From: Micromonospora chalcea
GTDB lineage: Bacteria; Actinomycetota; Actinomycetes; Mycobacteriales; Micromonosporaceae
Direction: 5' to 3'
NCBI RefSeq assembly: GCF_002926165.1
Contig: NZ_MAGP01000067.1
Span: forward strand, 47,700 to 111,699
Length of the DNA: 64,000 nucleotides
The translations under genes and the position numbers were made by a program. Of the stretch, positions 41,565 through 49,710 are shown one piece after another. Position 1 is the stretch's first letter, and the number at the start of each line of letters is the position of its first letter. Below the pieces are notes generated by a model, which saw nothing but the letters and a program-made list of their open reading frames with translations, was not told where the DNA came from and searched no databases.

Positions 41565-42149
41565 ATGGATGTCGACCTCGACCAGGCCCTCGACGCGGTC
41601 GGTCCCCGGCTGCGCGCGCTGCGGCGTGAGCGGGAGACCACGCTCACCGATCTCTCCGCCGCCACCGGCATCTCGGTGAGCACGCTGTCCCGGCTGGAGT
41701 CCGGCGGCCGCAAGCCCACCCTCGAACTGCTGCTCCCGCTCGCCCGCGCGCACGGCGTGACGCTGGACGAGCTGGTCGGCGCCCCGCCCACCGGCGACCC
41801 GCGCGTCCACCTGCGGCCGGTCGCCGCGTTCGGGATGACCATGCTGCCGCTCACCCGCCGCGCCGGCGGCATCCAGGCGTACAAGCTGATCATCCCGGCC
41901 GGCGGCCGGTCCGAGCCCGAGCCGAAGACCCACGAGGGGTACGAGTGGGTGTACGTGCTCAACGGGCGGCTGCGGCTCGTGCTCGGCGAGCACGACCTGG
42001 TGATGGTCCCCGGTGAGGCGGCCGAGTTCGACACCCGCGTACCGCACTGGTTCGGGCGTGCCGACAGCGAGGGGGTGGAGTTCCTCAGCCTCTTCGGCAG
42101 CCAGGGCGAACGCGCCCACCTGCGGGCCCGCCCCCGCGCGTCGAGCTGA
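41565..42149 (+). CDS. XRE-family regulator with C-terminal cupin domain
   Basis: A 194-residue protein: XRE helix-turn-helix at about 15-65 (LRALRRERETTLTDLSAATGISVSTLSRLESGGRKPT) and a cupin barrel from about 90 (YKLIIPAGGR, THEGYEWVYVLNGRLRLVLG, MVPGEAAEFDTRVPHWFG). The cupin probably senses a small ligand. ATG 41565 follows GGGGG. Divergent from the thioredoxin-reductase-like gene, a frequent arrangement for regulator and target; the hydrolase 52 bases downstream may also belong to the unit. Confidence 0.88.
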   Translation: MDVDLDQALDAVGPRLRALRRERETTLTDLSAATGISVSTLSRLESGGRKPTLELLLPLARAHGVTLDELVGAPPTGDPRVHLRPVAAFGMTMLPLTRRAGGIQAYKLIIPAGGRSEPEPKTHEGYEWVYVLNGRLRLVLGEHDLVMVPGEAAEFDTRVPHWFGRADSEGVEFLSLFGSQGERAHLRARPRASS

Positions 42150-42201
42150 GCGGCGACGGCAAACACGCCCGCGGCGGCATCGGCGGCGCGACGATCGGCG
42201 G

Positions 42202-42999
42202 GTGAGCTATGCGGAGGTCGGCGGACTGCGGATCTGGTACGAGGAGCACGGGGCCGGCAAGCCGTTGGTCCTGCTGCACGGCGAGTACGGCTCGACGGAG
42301 ACGTTCGCGCCGGTCCGCCCGGCGCTGGCCACGCGCCGGCGGCTGATCGCCGTCGACCTGCAGGGCCACGGCCGCACCGCCGACGTGGACCGGCCGCTGC
42401 GGTACGAGTCGATGGCCGACGACGTCGCCGGGCTGCTGCGTCACCTCGGCCTGCCCCGGGCCGACGTGCTCGGCTACTCCCTCGGCGGCGGGGTGGCCCT
42501 GCGTACCGCGATCCAGCACCCCGACCTGGTCCGGCGCCTGGTGCTGGTCTCCACGCCGTTCCGGCGGCGCGGCTGGTACCCGGAGACGCTCGCCGCGATG
42601 TCCGCCCACGACGAGCGCGTCGCGCAACGGATGCGCGGCACCCCGCTCCACGAGCGGTACGCGCGGGTGGCGCCCCGCCCGCAGGACTGGCAGGCGCTCT
42701 GGGCCCGCGGCGGCGAGCTGCTGCGGCGGGACTACGACTGGTCCGCCGAGGTGGCCGCGCTGCCGATGCCGGTGCTGCTGGTCTTCGCCGACGCGGACGA
42801 GATCCCGGTGAGCCACGCGGCGGAGTTCTTCGGCCTGCTCGGCGGCGGCCACCGGGACGCGGGCGGCGACGGAACCGGCCGCCCCGCGTCCCGGCTAGCG
42901 GTGCTGCCCGGGCTGACCCACTACGACGTGCTGACCTCGCCCGCGCTGCCGGCGGCGGTGCTGCCGTTCCTCACCCATCCGGCGCGCGCCCCGGGCTGA
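42202..42999 (+). CDS. Alpha/beta hydrolase
   Basis: A 265-residue hydrolase-fold enzyme with LVLLHGEYGS (oxyanion), nucleophile in GYSLGGG (Ser about 94), an acid in FADADEIP and His in PGLTHYDV. GTG 42202 starts directly after GGCGGG. It follows the XRE-cupin gene on the same strand and its stop lies one base before the MFS gene end on the opposite strand. Substrate unknown. Confidence 0.82.
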   Translation: MSYAEVGGLRIWYEEHGAGKPLVLLHGEYGSTETFAPVRPALATRRRLIAVDLQGHGRTADVDRPLRYESMADDVAGLLRHLGLPRADVLGYSLGGGVALRTAIQHPDLVRRLVLVSTPFRRRGWYPETLAAMSAHDERVAQRMRGTPLHERYARVAPRPQDWQALWARGGELLRRDYDWSAEVAALPMPVLLVFADADEIPVSHAAEFFGLLGGGHRDAGGDGTGRPASRLAVLPGLTHYDVLTSPALPAAVLPFLTHPARAPG

Positions 43000-43000
43000 C

Positions 43001-44428
43001 TCAGCCCACCAGCGCCGGGGTGTCCGCGCCCGCCGTCGTGCGCGGGCGCAGCAGCGCGTACGCGAGCCCGACGGCGACCACGAGCAGCCCGGCGCCGATC
43101 GCGAACGCCAGGTGGAACCCACTGGTCAGCGCGGCGGCCCGGTCGTCGCCGAGCGCGACCCGGTCCGCGGTACGGGCGGCGGCCAGCGTGGACAGCACCG
43201 CTACGCCGAACGCCATGCCGAGCTGCTGGGTGGTGTTGAACAGCCCGGAGGCGAGACCGGCGTCGTCGGGGCGGGCGGCGGACATGCCGAGCGCGGTCAG
43301 CGCCGGCAGCACCAGCCCGAACCCGCCGGCGAGCAGCATCACCGGGAGCACGTCGGGCAGGTAGCGGCCGTCCACCGGTACGCGGGCCAGCAGCACGAAC
43401 ATGGCGACGAGCAGGACGAGCCCGGCCAGCAGCACCGCCCGCTCGCCGAACCGGGCGTTGAGCCGGGCGGAGACGCCCAGCGACACCGCGCCGATGACGA
43501 CTGCCGCCGGGAGCAGGGCCAGCCCGGTGCCTGTGGCGTCGTAGCCGAGCACCTGCTGGAGGTAGAGCGTGACGAGCACCTGGAACGCGAACGTCGACGC
43601 CACGGTGAGGATCTGGACCACGTTCGCCACCGCCACGCCGCGCGAGCGCAGGATCCGCAGCGGCATGAGCGGGCGGCGTGCGGTCGCCTGCCGGACGACG
43701 AACCCGGCGACCAGCGCGACGGCGAGCGCGCCGAGGCCGAGCGTACGCGCCGACGTCGCCCCGTACCGCTCGATAGTGACCACCGTGTAGATGCCGAGCA
43801 CCAGTCCGGCGGTGACCAGCAGCGCGCCCGCCACGTCGGCCCCGGCGGCCAGGCCGAGGCCCCGGTCGGCGGGCACCTTACGGACCGCGATCGCGATCGT
43901 GGCCAGGCCGATCGGCAGGTTGATCAGGAAGATCCAGTGCCAGCCCAGCGCGTCGGTGAGCAGGCCGCCGGCGACCTGGCCGATGGCCGCCCCGGCCGCG
44001 CCGGTGAAGGCGAACACGGCGATCGCCCGGCCCCGCTCGGCGGCGTCGGGAAAGAGCGTGACCAGGATGCCGAGGCTCACCGCGACCGCCGCCGCGCTGC
44101 CGACACCCTGGAGGAAGCGGGCCGCGACGAGCGTGGCGCTGTTCGCCGCCACCCCGGCCAGCACCGAGGCGGCGGTGAACAGCGCGGTGCCGCCGAGGAA
44201 CATCGCCCGGCGTCCGACCAGGTCGCCCAGGCGGCCGGCGAGCAGGAGCAGGCTGCCGAACGCGATCAGGTACGCGTTCACCACCCAGCTCAGGCCGGCC
44301 GGGGAGAAGCGCAGGTCGCGCTGGATGGCCGGCATCGCCACGGTGACGATGCTGCCGTCGAGGATGGTCATCAGGGCGCTGGTGGCGAGCACGCCGAGGG
44401 CGAGCCGCAGCGAGCGGGGAGCGGACAT
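43001..44428 (-). CDS. MFS drug-efflux transporter, DHA2 (EmrB/QacA) type
   Basis: A 475-residue membrane protein with about 14 hydrophobic segments. The motif after TM1 is MTILDGSIVTVAMPAIQRDLRFSPAGLSWVVNAYL, then the loop GRLGDLVGRR, and the antiporter motif GAAIGQVAGGLLTDALGWHWIFLINLP, all typical of proton-driven multidrug exporters. It lies 74 bases downstream of a MarR gene on the same strand, with a palindromic operator in its promoter, so it is probably repressed by that regulator. Confidence 0.9.
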   Translation of the reverse strand: MSAPRSLRLALGVLATSALMTILDGSIVTVAMPAIQRDLRFSPAGLSWVVNAYLIAFGSLLLLAGRLGDLVGRRAMFLGGTALFTAASVLAGVAANSATLVAARFLQGVGSAAAVAVSLGILVTLFPDAAERGRAIAVFAFTGAAGAAIGQVAGGLLTDALGWHWIFLINLPIGLATIAIAVRKVPADRGLGLAAGADVAGALLVTAGLVLGIYTVVTIERYGATSARTLGLGALAVALVAGFVVRQATARRPLMPLRILRSRGVAVANVVQILTVASTFAFQVLVTLYLQQVLGYDATGTGLALLPAAVVIGAVSLGVSARLNARFGERAVLLAGLVLLVAMFVLLARVPVDGRYLPDVLPVMLLAGGFGLVLPALTALGMSAARPDDAGLASGLFNTTQQLGMAFGVAVLSTLAAARTADRVALGDDRAAALTSGFHLAFAIGAGLLVVAVGLAYALLRPRTTAGADTPALVG

Positions 44429-44461
44429 GGAGTCCTCCTGTCGAGAGGTGCGACAGGAAAG

Positions 44462-44490
44462 ACCGTAACGGATAGTTCCGTTACAGACAA
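44462..44490 (-). promoter_or_regulatory. Promoter with embedded MarR-type operator before the MFS exporter
   Basis: Reading leftward, TTGTCT (44485-44490) and TACGGT (44462-44467) are separated by exactly 17 bases, a good housekeeping-type promoter. The spacer and -10 hold an 8-bp perfect palindrome, GTAACGGA-TAGT-TCCGTTAC (44465-44484). A repressor bound here would block polymerase; the MarR gene next door is the obvious candidate. Confidence 0.7.
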
Positions 44491-44502
44491 TCTATTGAGG
44501 GA

Positions 44503-44961
44503 CTATTGGCGAGCTCGGCGGGCCGGCTTCGGGCTCTGCACCGGCGTGGCCAAATGGCCGGCGGCCAGGCGTTCCAGCGCGCGCAGGAAGACCGCCCGCT
44601 CGTCCGCCGGCAGGCTCGCCAGCGCCTCGGCGTGCACCCGGTCGACGATCTCCTGGCTGCGCGCGGCCACCCGGGCGCCCTCCTCGGTGACCGCGATGAT
44701 CCGGGCCCGCCGGTCGGTACGCGACGGACGCCGCACCGCCAGCCCGGCCTGCTCCAGCGCGTCCACCGTCACCACCATCGTCGTCTTGTCCATGTCGCCC
44801 ATCTCGGCGAGCTGGATCTGCGTACGCTCCTCGGGCAGCGCGTGCGCGAGCACGCAGTGCATCCGCGCGGTCAGCCCGATCTCGGCCAGGGCCGCCGCCA
44901 CCCGGGTGCGCAGCACATGACTGGTGTGGTCGAGCAGGTACGACAGGTCCGGGGTGCTCAT
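44503..44961 (-). CDS. MarR-family transcriptional repressor
   Basis: A 152-residue winged-helix regulator: LDHTSHVLRTRVAAALAEIGLTARMHCVL, HTH in TQIQLAEMGDMDKTTMVVTVDALEQAGL, and wing in RRPSRTDRRARIIAVTEEG. ATG 44961 is chosen over the longer open frame because conservation begins there. It precedes the MFS exporter in the same orientation and probably binds the GTAACGGA palindrome. Confidence 0.9.
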   Translation of the reverse strand: MSTPDLSYLLDHTSHVLRTRVAAALAEIGLTARMHCVLAHALPEERTQIQLAEMGDMDKTTMVVTVDALEQAGLAVRRPSRTDRRARIIAVTEEGARVAARSQEIVDRVHAEALASLPADERAVFLRALERLAAGHLATPVQSPKPARRARQ

Positions 44962-45065
44962 CCGCCCAGCGTACCGATGGGTTCGTGGCGGATGATCCGG
45001 CGCGGACCCGGTCGGACCGCGGATACGATCTTGTGAGATGTCGTCGGCAGGAGAGGTTCGGTGCG

Positions 45066-45944
45066 GTGAGCGACGTGCACGGCAGGCAAGTGATGGTGGG
45101 TTACGACGGGTCTCCGGCCGCGAGCGCCGCCATCGAGGCGGGCGCGTTGCTGTTCCCCGGCGCGCACGCATGGATCGGGCATCTGTGGACGCCTCCGTTC
45201 GCCAGCGAGGAACTGCGCAAGCGGCTCTGGACCGGCAAGCGCAACATCAACGCGTTCGTGGAGGCGATCGAGCGCGAGGGCGGCCGGGAAGCCGACCGGC
45301 TCACCTCCGTCGGCGTGATGCTGGCCCGCGCCGCCGGCTGGGACGCCGAGCCGCTCGTGTGCCGCAGCTACGGCGGTGAGGGGCTCCGGCTCGCCGAGCT
45401 GGCCGACGAGAAGCAGACCGACGTGCTGCTGCTCGGCTCGCGCGGGCTGGGCGGCGCCCGGGCCGTGCTCGGCAGCGTCTCGGACATGGCCGTGCACTAC
45501 AGCCCGCGGCCCGTCCTGGTGGTGCCGCACCCGCTGCTCACCGACGAGCACGACGCGCTCGCCGCCGGCCCGGTGGTGGTCGGCTGGGACGCCTCCACCG
45601 GGGCCGAGGCGGCGCTCGACGCCACCCGGCGCCTCTTCCCCGAGCGGGACGTCGTCCTGGTCGCCGTCGACGGCGACGAGGGGGAGACGCCCACCCCGGA
45701 GACGGCCGGCGGATCGGTCACCGTCGTGCGGGTCAGCGCCGGACGCGGCGCCCCGGGACGCGCGGTGGCCGAGGCGCTCTCCGCAGTCGCCACCGAGCAC
45801 AAGGCGAGCGCGGTGGTGGTCGGCTCGCGCGGACGCACGGCGATGCGCAAGATCCTGCTCGGCAGCGTCGCCATGGCCACCCTGCACCGCGCCCACCGGC
45901 CGGTGATGGTGGTGCCGCAGAGCCCGGTCCGCGAAGCGGAGTAA
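45066..45944 (+). CDS. Universal stress protein with two UspA domains
   Basis: A 292-residue tandem USP. Domain 1 (about 7-148) has VGYDGSPAASAAIEAGA and the ATP-binding GSRGLGGARAVLGSVSDMAVHYSPRPVLVV; domain 2 (about 160-290) has VVGWDASTGAEAALDAT and GSRGRTAMRKILLGSVAMATLHRAHRPVMVV. Both retain the GxxGx9G(S/T) nucleotide motif. The role is dormancy or stress adaptation, as for other actinobacterial USPs. GTG 45066 is preceded by AGGAGAGG. A perfect hairpin terminates it. Confidence 0.9.
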   Translation: MSDVHGRQVMVGYDGSPAASAAIEAGALLFPGAHAWIGHLWTPPFASEELRKRLWTGKRNINAFVEAIEREGGREADRLTSVGVMLARAAGWDAEPLVCRSYGGEGLRLAELADEKQTDVLLLGSRGLGGARAVLGSVSDMAVHYSPRPVLVVPHPLLTDEHDALAAGPVVVGWDASTGAEAALDATRRLFPERDVVLVAVDGDEGETPTPETAGGSVTVVRVSAGRGAPGRAVAEALSAVATEHKASAVVVGSRGRTAMRKILLGSVAMATLHRAHRPVMVVPQSPVREAE

Positions 45945-45957
45945 CCCGGCGGCGCAC

Positions 45958-45985
45958 GGGTGCCTCCCCGGCCGGGGAGGCACCC
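45958..45985 (+). terminator. Perfect 28-bp palindrome, terminator
   Basis: GGGTGCCTCCCCGG and its exact complement, 13 bases after the universal stress protein stop. It has no spacer and only CTCC after it, so termination rests on stem strength. Confidence 0.7.
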
Positions 45986-46097
45986 GCTCCTTCACCGGCG
46001 CTCGCCGGGTACGCGGCCACCGGCGGGCGCTGGCACCCGTCGATGCGCGGCAACTATTCTCGGGTCACAAGCCAGTCGCCGTCTGACGGAGTGGTCG

Positions 46098-47324
46098 ATG
46101 CGGAAGGGCCTGGTCGCGGACCGGCATGCGCAGGGGGACGGCCGCAGAGCCAACCTCGGCGCGCTGCTCCGGCGCGTCCACCTGACCGGCCCGGTCACCC
46201 GCGTCGAGCTGGCCGAGTGGATGGGCGTCAACCGCAGCACGGTCATGGCGCTCACCGCGGAACTGGCGTCGGCCGGTCTGGTCCGGGAGGTGGCGGCCGG
46301 CGGCAGCGGACGGGCGGGACGACCCTCGCTTGTGGTCCGCCCGGCCTCGGACACCTTCTACGTCCTCGCCTTCGACATCGCCGTGGACCGGCTCGTGGCC
46401 GCCCGCGTCGGGCTCGGCGGCGTGGTGTCGGCCCGTCTGGAGGCGGAACGGCCACGGGCCGGGGCCGACCTCGACTCGGTGGTCTCGGTGCTCGCCGACT
46501 TCGGGCGGGCGCTGCACCATGCCGCGCCGGCCGGATCGGTGTGCGTGGGCGTCGGCGCGTCGTACTGCGGGATGATCCGGCCCGGCGACGGCATGGTCCG
46601 CTTCGGACCGGACATGGGCTGGGTCGACCAGGCGGTCGGCGCCGAGCTGGCCCGGCGGCTCGACCTGGGCCTGCCGGTCCTGGTCGGCAACGAGGCGCAC
46701 CTGGGCGCGCTGGCCGAGCACCAGCGGGGCGCCGGAGTCGGCGTGCAGAACGTCGTCTACCTGCACGGTGACGTGGGCGTCGGCGGCGGGATCATCGTCG
46801 GCGGTGAGCTGCTCGACGGCGACGGCGGGTACGCCTCCGAGGTCGGGCACATGCTCGTGAACCCGTACCAGGGGAGGCCCTGCGGCTGCGGCTCGCGCGG
46901 GTGCCTGGAGGCCGAGGTCGGTGAGCGGGCGCTGCTCGACGCCGCCGGCCGCCCGGCGGGGGAGAAGGGCCGCGAGGCGGTACGGGCCGTGGTGGCCGCC
47001 GCGTCGCGGGGCGAGCCGGCCGCCCGGGACGCGCTGCGGCACATCGGTGACTGGCTGGGCATCGGCGTGGCGAACGTGATCAATCTGTTCAACCCCGGCG
47101 TGGTGATCTTCGGGGGCACGCTCAGCGAGGTCTTTCCGGTCTGCGCCGACCACGTCCGCAGCCGGATCGCCGCCAACGTGCTGCCCATCTCCCGCGACAA
47201 GGCCCGCCTGCGGGTGTCCGCGCTCGGCTACGACGCCACCTTGATCGGCGCCGCCGAACGGGGCTTCACCCCGTTGTTCGCCGACCCCTTCGGCACCCTC
47301 ACCCGCGCCTCGGTGCTTCGCTGA
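46098..47324 (+). CDS. ROK-family transcriptional regulator
   Basis: A 408-residue protein: N-terminal winged helix (ANLGALLRRVHLTGPVTRVELAEWMGVNRSTVMALTAELASAGLV, about 16-60), then a sugar-kinase-like ROK domain with LHGDVGVGGGIIVGG and the zinc motif CGCGSRGCLEAEVG. It likely represses sugar-utilisation genes and responds to a phosphorylated or free sugar; whether kinase activity remains is not clear. ATG 46098 follows ACGGAG. Its TGA stop is the first part of a GATC-type palindrome. Confidence 0.9.
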   Translation: MRKGLVADRHAQGDGRRANLGALLRRVHLTGPVTRVELAEWMGVNRSTVMALTAELASAGLVREVAAGGSGRAGRPSLVVRPASDTFYVLAFDIAVDRLVAARVGLGGVVSARLEAERPRAGADLDSVVSVLADFGRALHHAAPAGSVCVGVGASYCGMIRPGDGMVRFGPDMGWVDQAVGAELARRLDLGLPVLVGNEAHLGALAEHQRGAGVGVQNVVYLHGDVGVGGGIIVGGELLDGDGGYASEVGHMLVNPYQGRPCGCGSRGCLEAEVGERALLDAAGRPAGEKGREAVRAVVAAASRGEPAARDALRHIGDWLGIGVANVINLFNPGVVIFGGTLSEVFPVCADHVRSRIAANVLPISRDKARLRVSALGYDATLIGAAERGFTPLFADPFGTLTRASVLR

Positions 47325-47391
47325 TCTTGGAGTTGTGGCGCCTGGGATGTCGCTTTGGTGAGCCTTGTGAGGCGCCACAACTCCAAGATCG
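47322..47391. repeat. GATC-ended palindrome overlapping the ROK stop codon
   Basis: Arms of 20 bases, GATCTTGGAGTTGTGGCGCC (47323-47342) and its exact complement (47371-47390), enclose a 28-base loop. The TGA of the ROK gene (47322-47324) lies in the left end. It sits between convergent genes, so a terminator role is plausible. The family is shared with 25588 and 63914. Confidence 0.85.
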
Positions 47392-47415
47392 ACGGCGGCA
47401 CTCCGCGCGGGGCGG

Positions 47416-48348
47416 TCAGGAGGTCAGGCGGTGGGTCAGCCAAGGGAGGAGAGCCTCGCCCTGTTGGCGCTGGAACGCTCGGACCGTGGGGATGCCGGGT
47501 GGGGGTGGCTGGCGGGCGCCGTCCAGGAAGAAGCCGGTGAGGCCGGCAAGCACGCCGGTCAGGTCGGCCGGGTCCACATCGGCGGTCAGTGCCCGGGCGG
47601 CGAGCAGCGCGTCCGGGTCGTGTCCGCCGTACACCTGGACGTTGACGACGGTGAACAGGGTGTCCAGCCAGGCCGGCCCGCGACAGGCCCACGGCCAGTC
47701 GACCACGGTGACCGATCTGTCCGGGCCGAGCAGCAGGTTGTCGGCGCGGACGTCGCCGTGGCAGAGCGTGTCGCCGGCGAGCGCGGCCAGGCCCCGGTCG
47801 GCGGCGGCGCACAGCTCGGGCAGGTGGGACCGGGCCCACGGGTCGAGGTCGGCCGGCGGGTCGGCGGCGAGGCGCCGCCAGCCGCCGAAGTCGTACGCGA
47901 GGTGTTCGGCGGCGGTGGTGGTTCCGGCGGCGGCGGGCGCCGGGGTGAGCGTCGCCGCCATCGCCTCCAGCGTGGACAGCACGGCGGCCAGCTCACCGGT
48001 ACGCCACGGCGTGGCCGGGTGCCGGCCCTCGACGTCGGTGAAGACGAGCGCGATCCAGTGGCCGTCGTCGTAGCTGCCGAGCAGCCGGGGCGCGGGCGCG
48101 TCCGGGGGCAGGGCGGCGGCGATCCGGGCCTCGGCGCGGTGCAGGTGGGGACTGCGGTCGTTCTGCGCCGGGCTGACCGCCTTGACGAAGGCCCGGCCAC
48201 CACCTGCGGTACGGACGCGGTCGGCGGTGCCGGGGGAGAAGCCGCCCGGCTGCGAGTGCGCCGCCACCACCCGGTCGCCGAGGACGCCCTCGACGCCGTC
48301 GCGTACGTGCCCGGGCAGTTCGTGCCAGTGCAGCCGAGTCTTCGTCAC
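47416..48348 (-). CDS. Aminoglycoside phosphotransferase-like (APH) kinase family protein
   Basis: A 310-residue kinase-like protein. The catalytic loop is LCHGDVRADNLLL (Asp, Asn) and the metal site is VVDWPWACRGPAWLD; the N-lobe has RAFVKAVSP with the ATP-binding Lys. Members phosphorylate small molecules such as aminoglycosides, choline or homoserine; the substrate is not clear. GTG 48348 begins VTKTRLHWHELP; there is no strong ribosome binding site. Convergent with the ROK gene across the palindrome. Confidence 0.82.
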   Translation of the reverse strand: MTKTRLHWHELPGHVRDGVEGVLGDRVVAAHSQPGGFSPGTADRVRTAGGGRAFVKAVSPAQNDRSPHLHRAEARIAAALPPDAPAPRLLGSYDDGHWIALVFTDVEGRHPATPWRTGELAAVLSTLEAMAATLTPAPAAAGTTTAAEHLAYDFGGWRRLAADPPADLDPWARSHLPELCAAADRGLAALAGDTLCHGDVRADNLLLGPDRSVTVVDWPWACRGPAWLDTLFTVVNVQVYGGHDPDALLAARALTADVDPADLTGVLAGLTGFFLDGARQPPPPGIPTVRAFQRQQGEALLPWLTHRLTS

Positions 48349-48389
48349 CGTTCCACGGTGCGTGCCGCCCGCCGTCCGGGGCAACCGGG

Positions 48390-48965
48390 TTACTCGTTGC
48401 GCGTGTAGTGCAGGACGACCACGCCGGCGTCGAACGGGCGCGCCGAGGTGAGCGTGAGCCGGCGCGGATCGAAGCCGCTGTCGACGAGCTTGATGCCGCT
48501 GCCGACGACCACCGGGTTGAGCTTGACCACCAGCTCGTCGATCTCGTCGAGGAGCTGACCGGCGAGCTGCCCGCCGCCGCAGAGCCAGATGTCGCGCCCG
48601 GGTTGTGTCTTCAGCTCACGGACGAAGGCCACCGGGTCACCGGCGACGACGTTCACGTCCGGGTAGTCGGCAGGGGGCAGGGAGCGGCTGAACACGTACT
48701 GCTCCAGGTGGGCGTACGGGCTCGTCACGCCGATCTTCAGGCCGGGCTCGTAGCTGGCCCGGCCCATCAGCACGGTGTCGAAGCGGCCGGCGGGCGGGGA
48801 GTCGATGCCGAGCTGGGCGTGGGCGAACGTGGGCAGCGTCTGGGGCCACTCGGCCACCAGGTGGGGCGCCAGGTCGGGCGTCAGCGGGAGGAAGTCGAAC
48901 GACCCGTCGGGCGCGGCGATGAAGCCGTCGAGGGTGCTGGCGACGAAATACACGAGCTTGCGCAA
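48390..48965 (-). CDS. Dihydrofolate-reductase-family protein (RibD C-terminal domain)
   Basis: A 191-residue protein opening RKLVYFVASTLDGFIAAPDGSFDF, with DTVLMGRASYEPGL and CGGGQLAGQLLDEIDELVVKLNPVVVG, the standard pattern of the small actinobacterial DHFR-like/YwjB-type NADPH reductases. The native substrate is unknown. ATG 48965. It is divergent from the TetR gene; the direct repeats between them suggest shared control. Confidence 0.87.
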   Translation of the reverse strand: MRKLVYFVASTLDGFIAAPDGSFDFLPLTPDLAPHLVAEWPQTLPTFAHAQLGIDSPPAGRFDTVLMGRASYEPGLKIGVTSPYAHLEQYVFSRSLPPADYPDVNVVAGDPVAFVRELKTQPGRDIWLCGGGQLAGQLLDEIDELVVKLNPVVVGSGIKLVDSGFDPRRLTLTSARPFDAGVVVLHYTRNE

Positions 48966-48998
48966 ACCGGCTCCGATGTCCGAGGTGATCCACGACGG

Positions 48999-49051
48999 CT
49001 GTCGTGGTTCAGTGGCGAATCTACAACACCTGTCGTGGTTGTTGCTACTGT
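48999..49051 (+). promoter_or_regulatory. Direct repeats and leaderless promoter of the TetR gene
   Basis: CTGTCGTGGTT occurs at 48999-49009 and 49030-49040, 31 bases apart (three helical turns). The second copy is embedded in a partly palindromic CAACACC/GGTTGTTG. TACTGT at 49046-49051 ends six bases before GTG 49058, implying a leaderless message. Candidate operator for the TetR protein acting on itself and on the divergent DHFR-like gene. Confidence 0.55.
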
Positions 49052-49057
49052 GTTCGC

Positions 49058-49636
49058 GTGGCCAGGAACCCGGAACGCCGTACCCTGCTCGCCGACGCCG
49101 GTCTGCGGGTGCTCGCCGACGCCGGCGCGCGCGGGCTGACCCACCGGGCGGTCGACGCCGAGGCGGGCGTGCCCACCGGCACCACCTCGAACTACTTCCC
49201 GTCCCGCGCGGCGCTGCTCGCCGGCCTGGCCGAACGGATCTTCGACCGGATCGAGCCCGACCCGGCCGTGCTGGCCGACCTCGGCCGCCGTGCGCCGTCG
49301 CTCGCGCTGATGACCGACTACCTGCGCGACATCGTCGCGCGCACCACCCGCGAGCCGGGCCTCACCCGGGCGCTGTTCGAACTGCGGCTGGATGCCGCCC
49401 GCCGCCCCGAGTTGCGGTCCGCGCTCGGCGGCGTGCTGCGCCGGGGGTACGCCGACGACGTCGCCCACCACCTCGCCGCCGGACTACCGGGCGGGGCGTA
49501 CGAGGTGGCGCTGCTGCACTACGCCGTCGACGGGCTCCTGCTCGACCTGCTCACCACCTCGATCGACGCCGGGTTCGACACCGATCAGGTGGTCTCCGAC
49601 CTCGTCTCCCGTCTGGTCGGCGACGCCACCGGTTGA
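49058..49636 (+). CDS. TetR-family transcriptional regulator
   Basis: A 192-residue regulator with the N-terminal helix-turn-helix GLTHRAVDAEAGVPTGTTSNYFPSRAALL (about 24-52) and a helical ligand-binding region with LRDIVARTTREPGLTRALFEL. GTG 49058 is chosen because a TACTGT -10 lies six bases upstream, fitting a leaderless start. Divergent from the DHFR-family gene, its probable target. Confidence 0.88.
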   Translation: MARNPERRTLLADAGLRVLADAGARGLTHRAVDAEAGVPTGTTSNYFPSRAALLAGLAERIFDRIEPDPAVLADLGRRAPSLALMTDYLRDIVARTTREPGLTRALFELRLDAARRPELRSALGGVLRRGYADDVAHHLAAGLPGGAYEVALLHYAVDGLLLDLLTTSIDAGFDTDQVVSDLVSRLVGDATG

Positions 49637-49710
49637 GTCTCCTCGCCGTGCGTTAACCCGGGGCGGCCAGCGGGAACGCTGGCGCGGACACCCCTGGGAA
49701 GGAGCAACGG

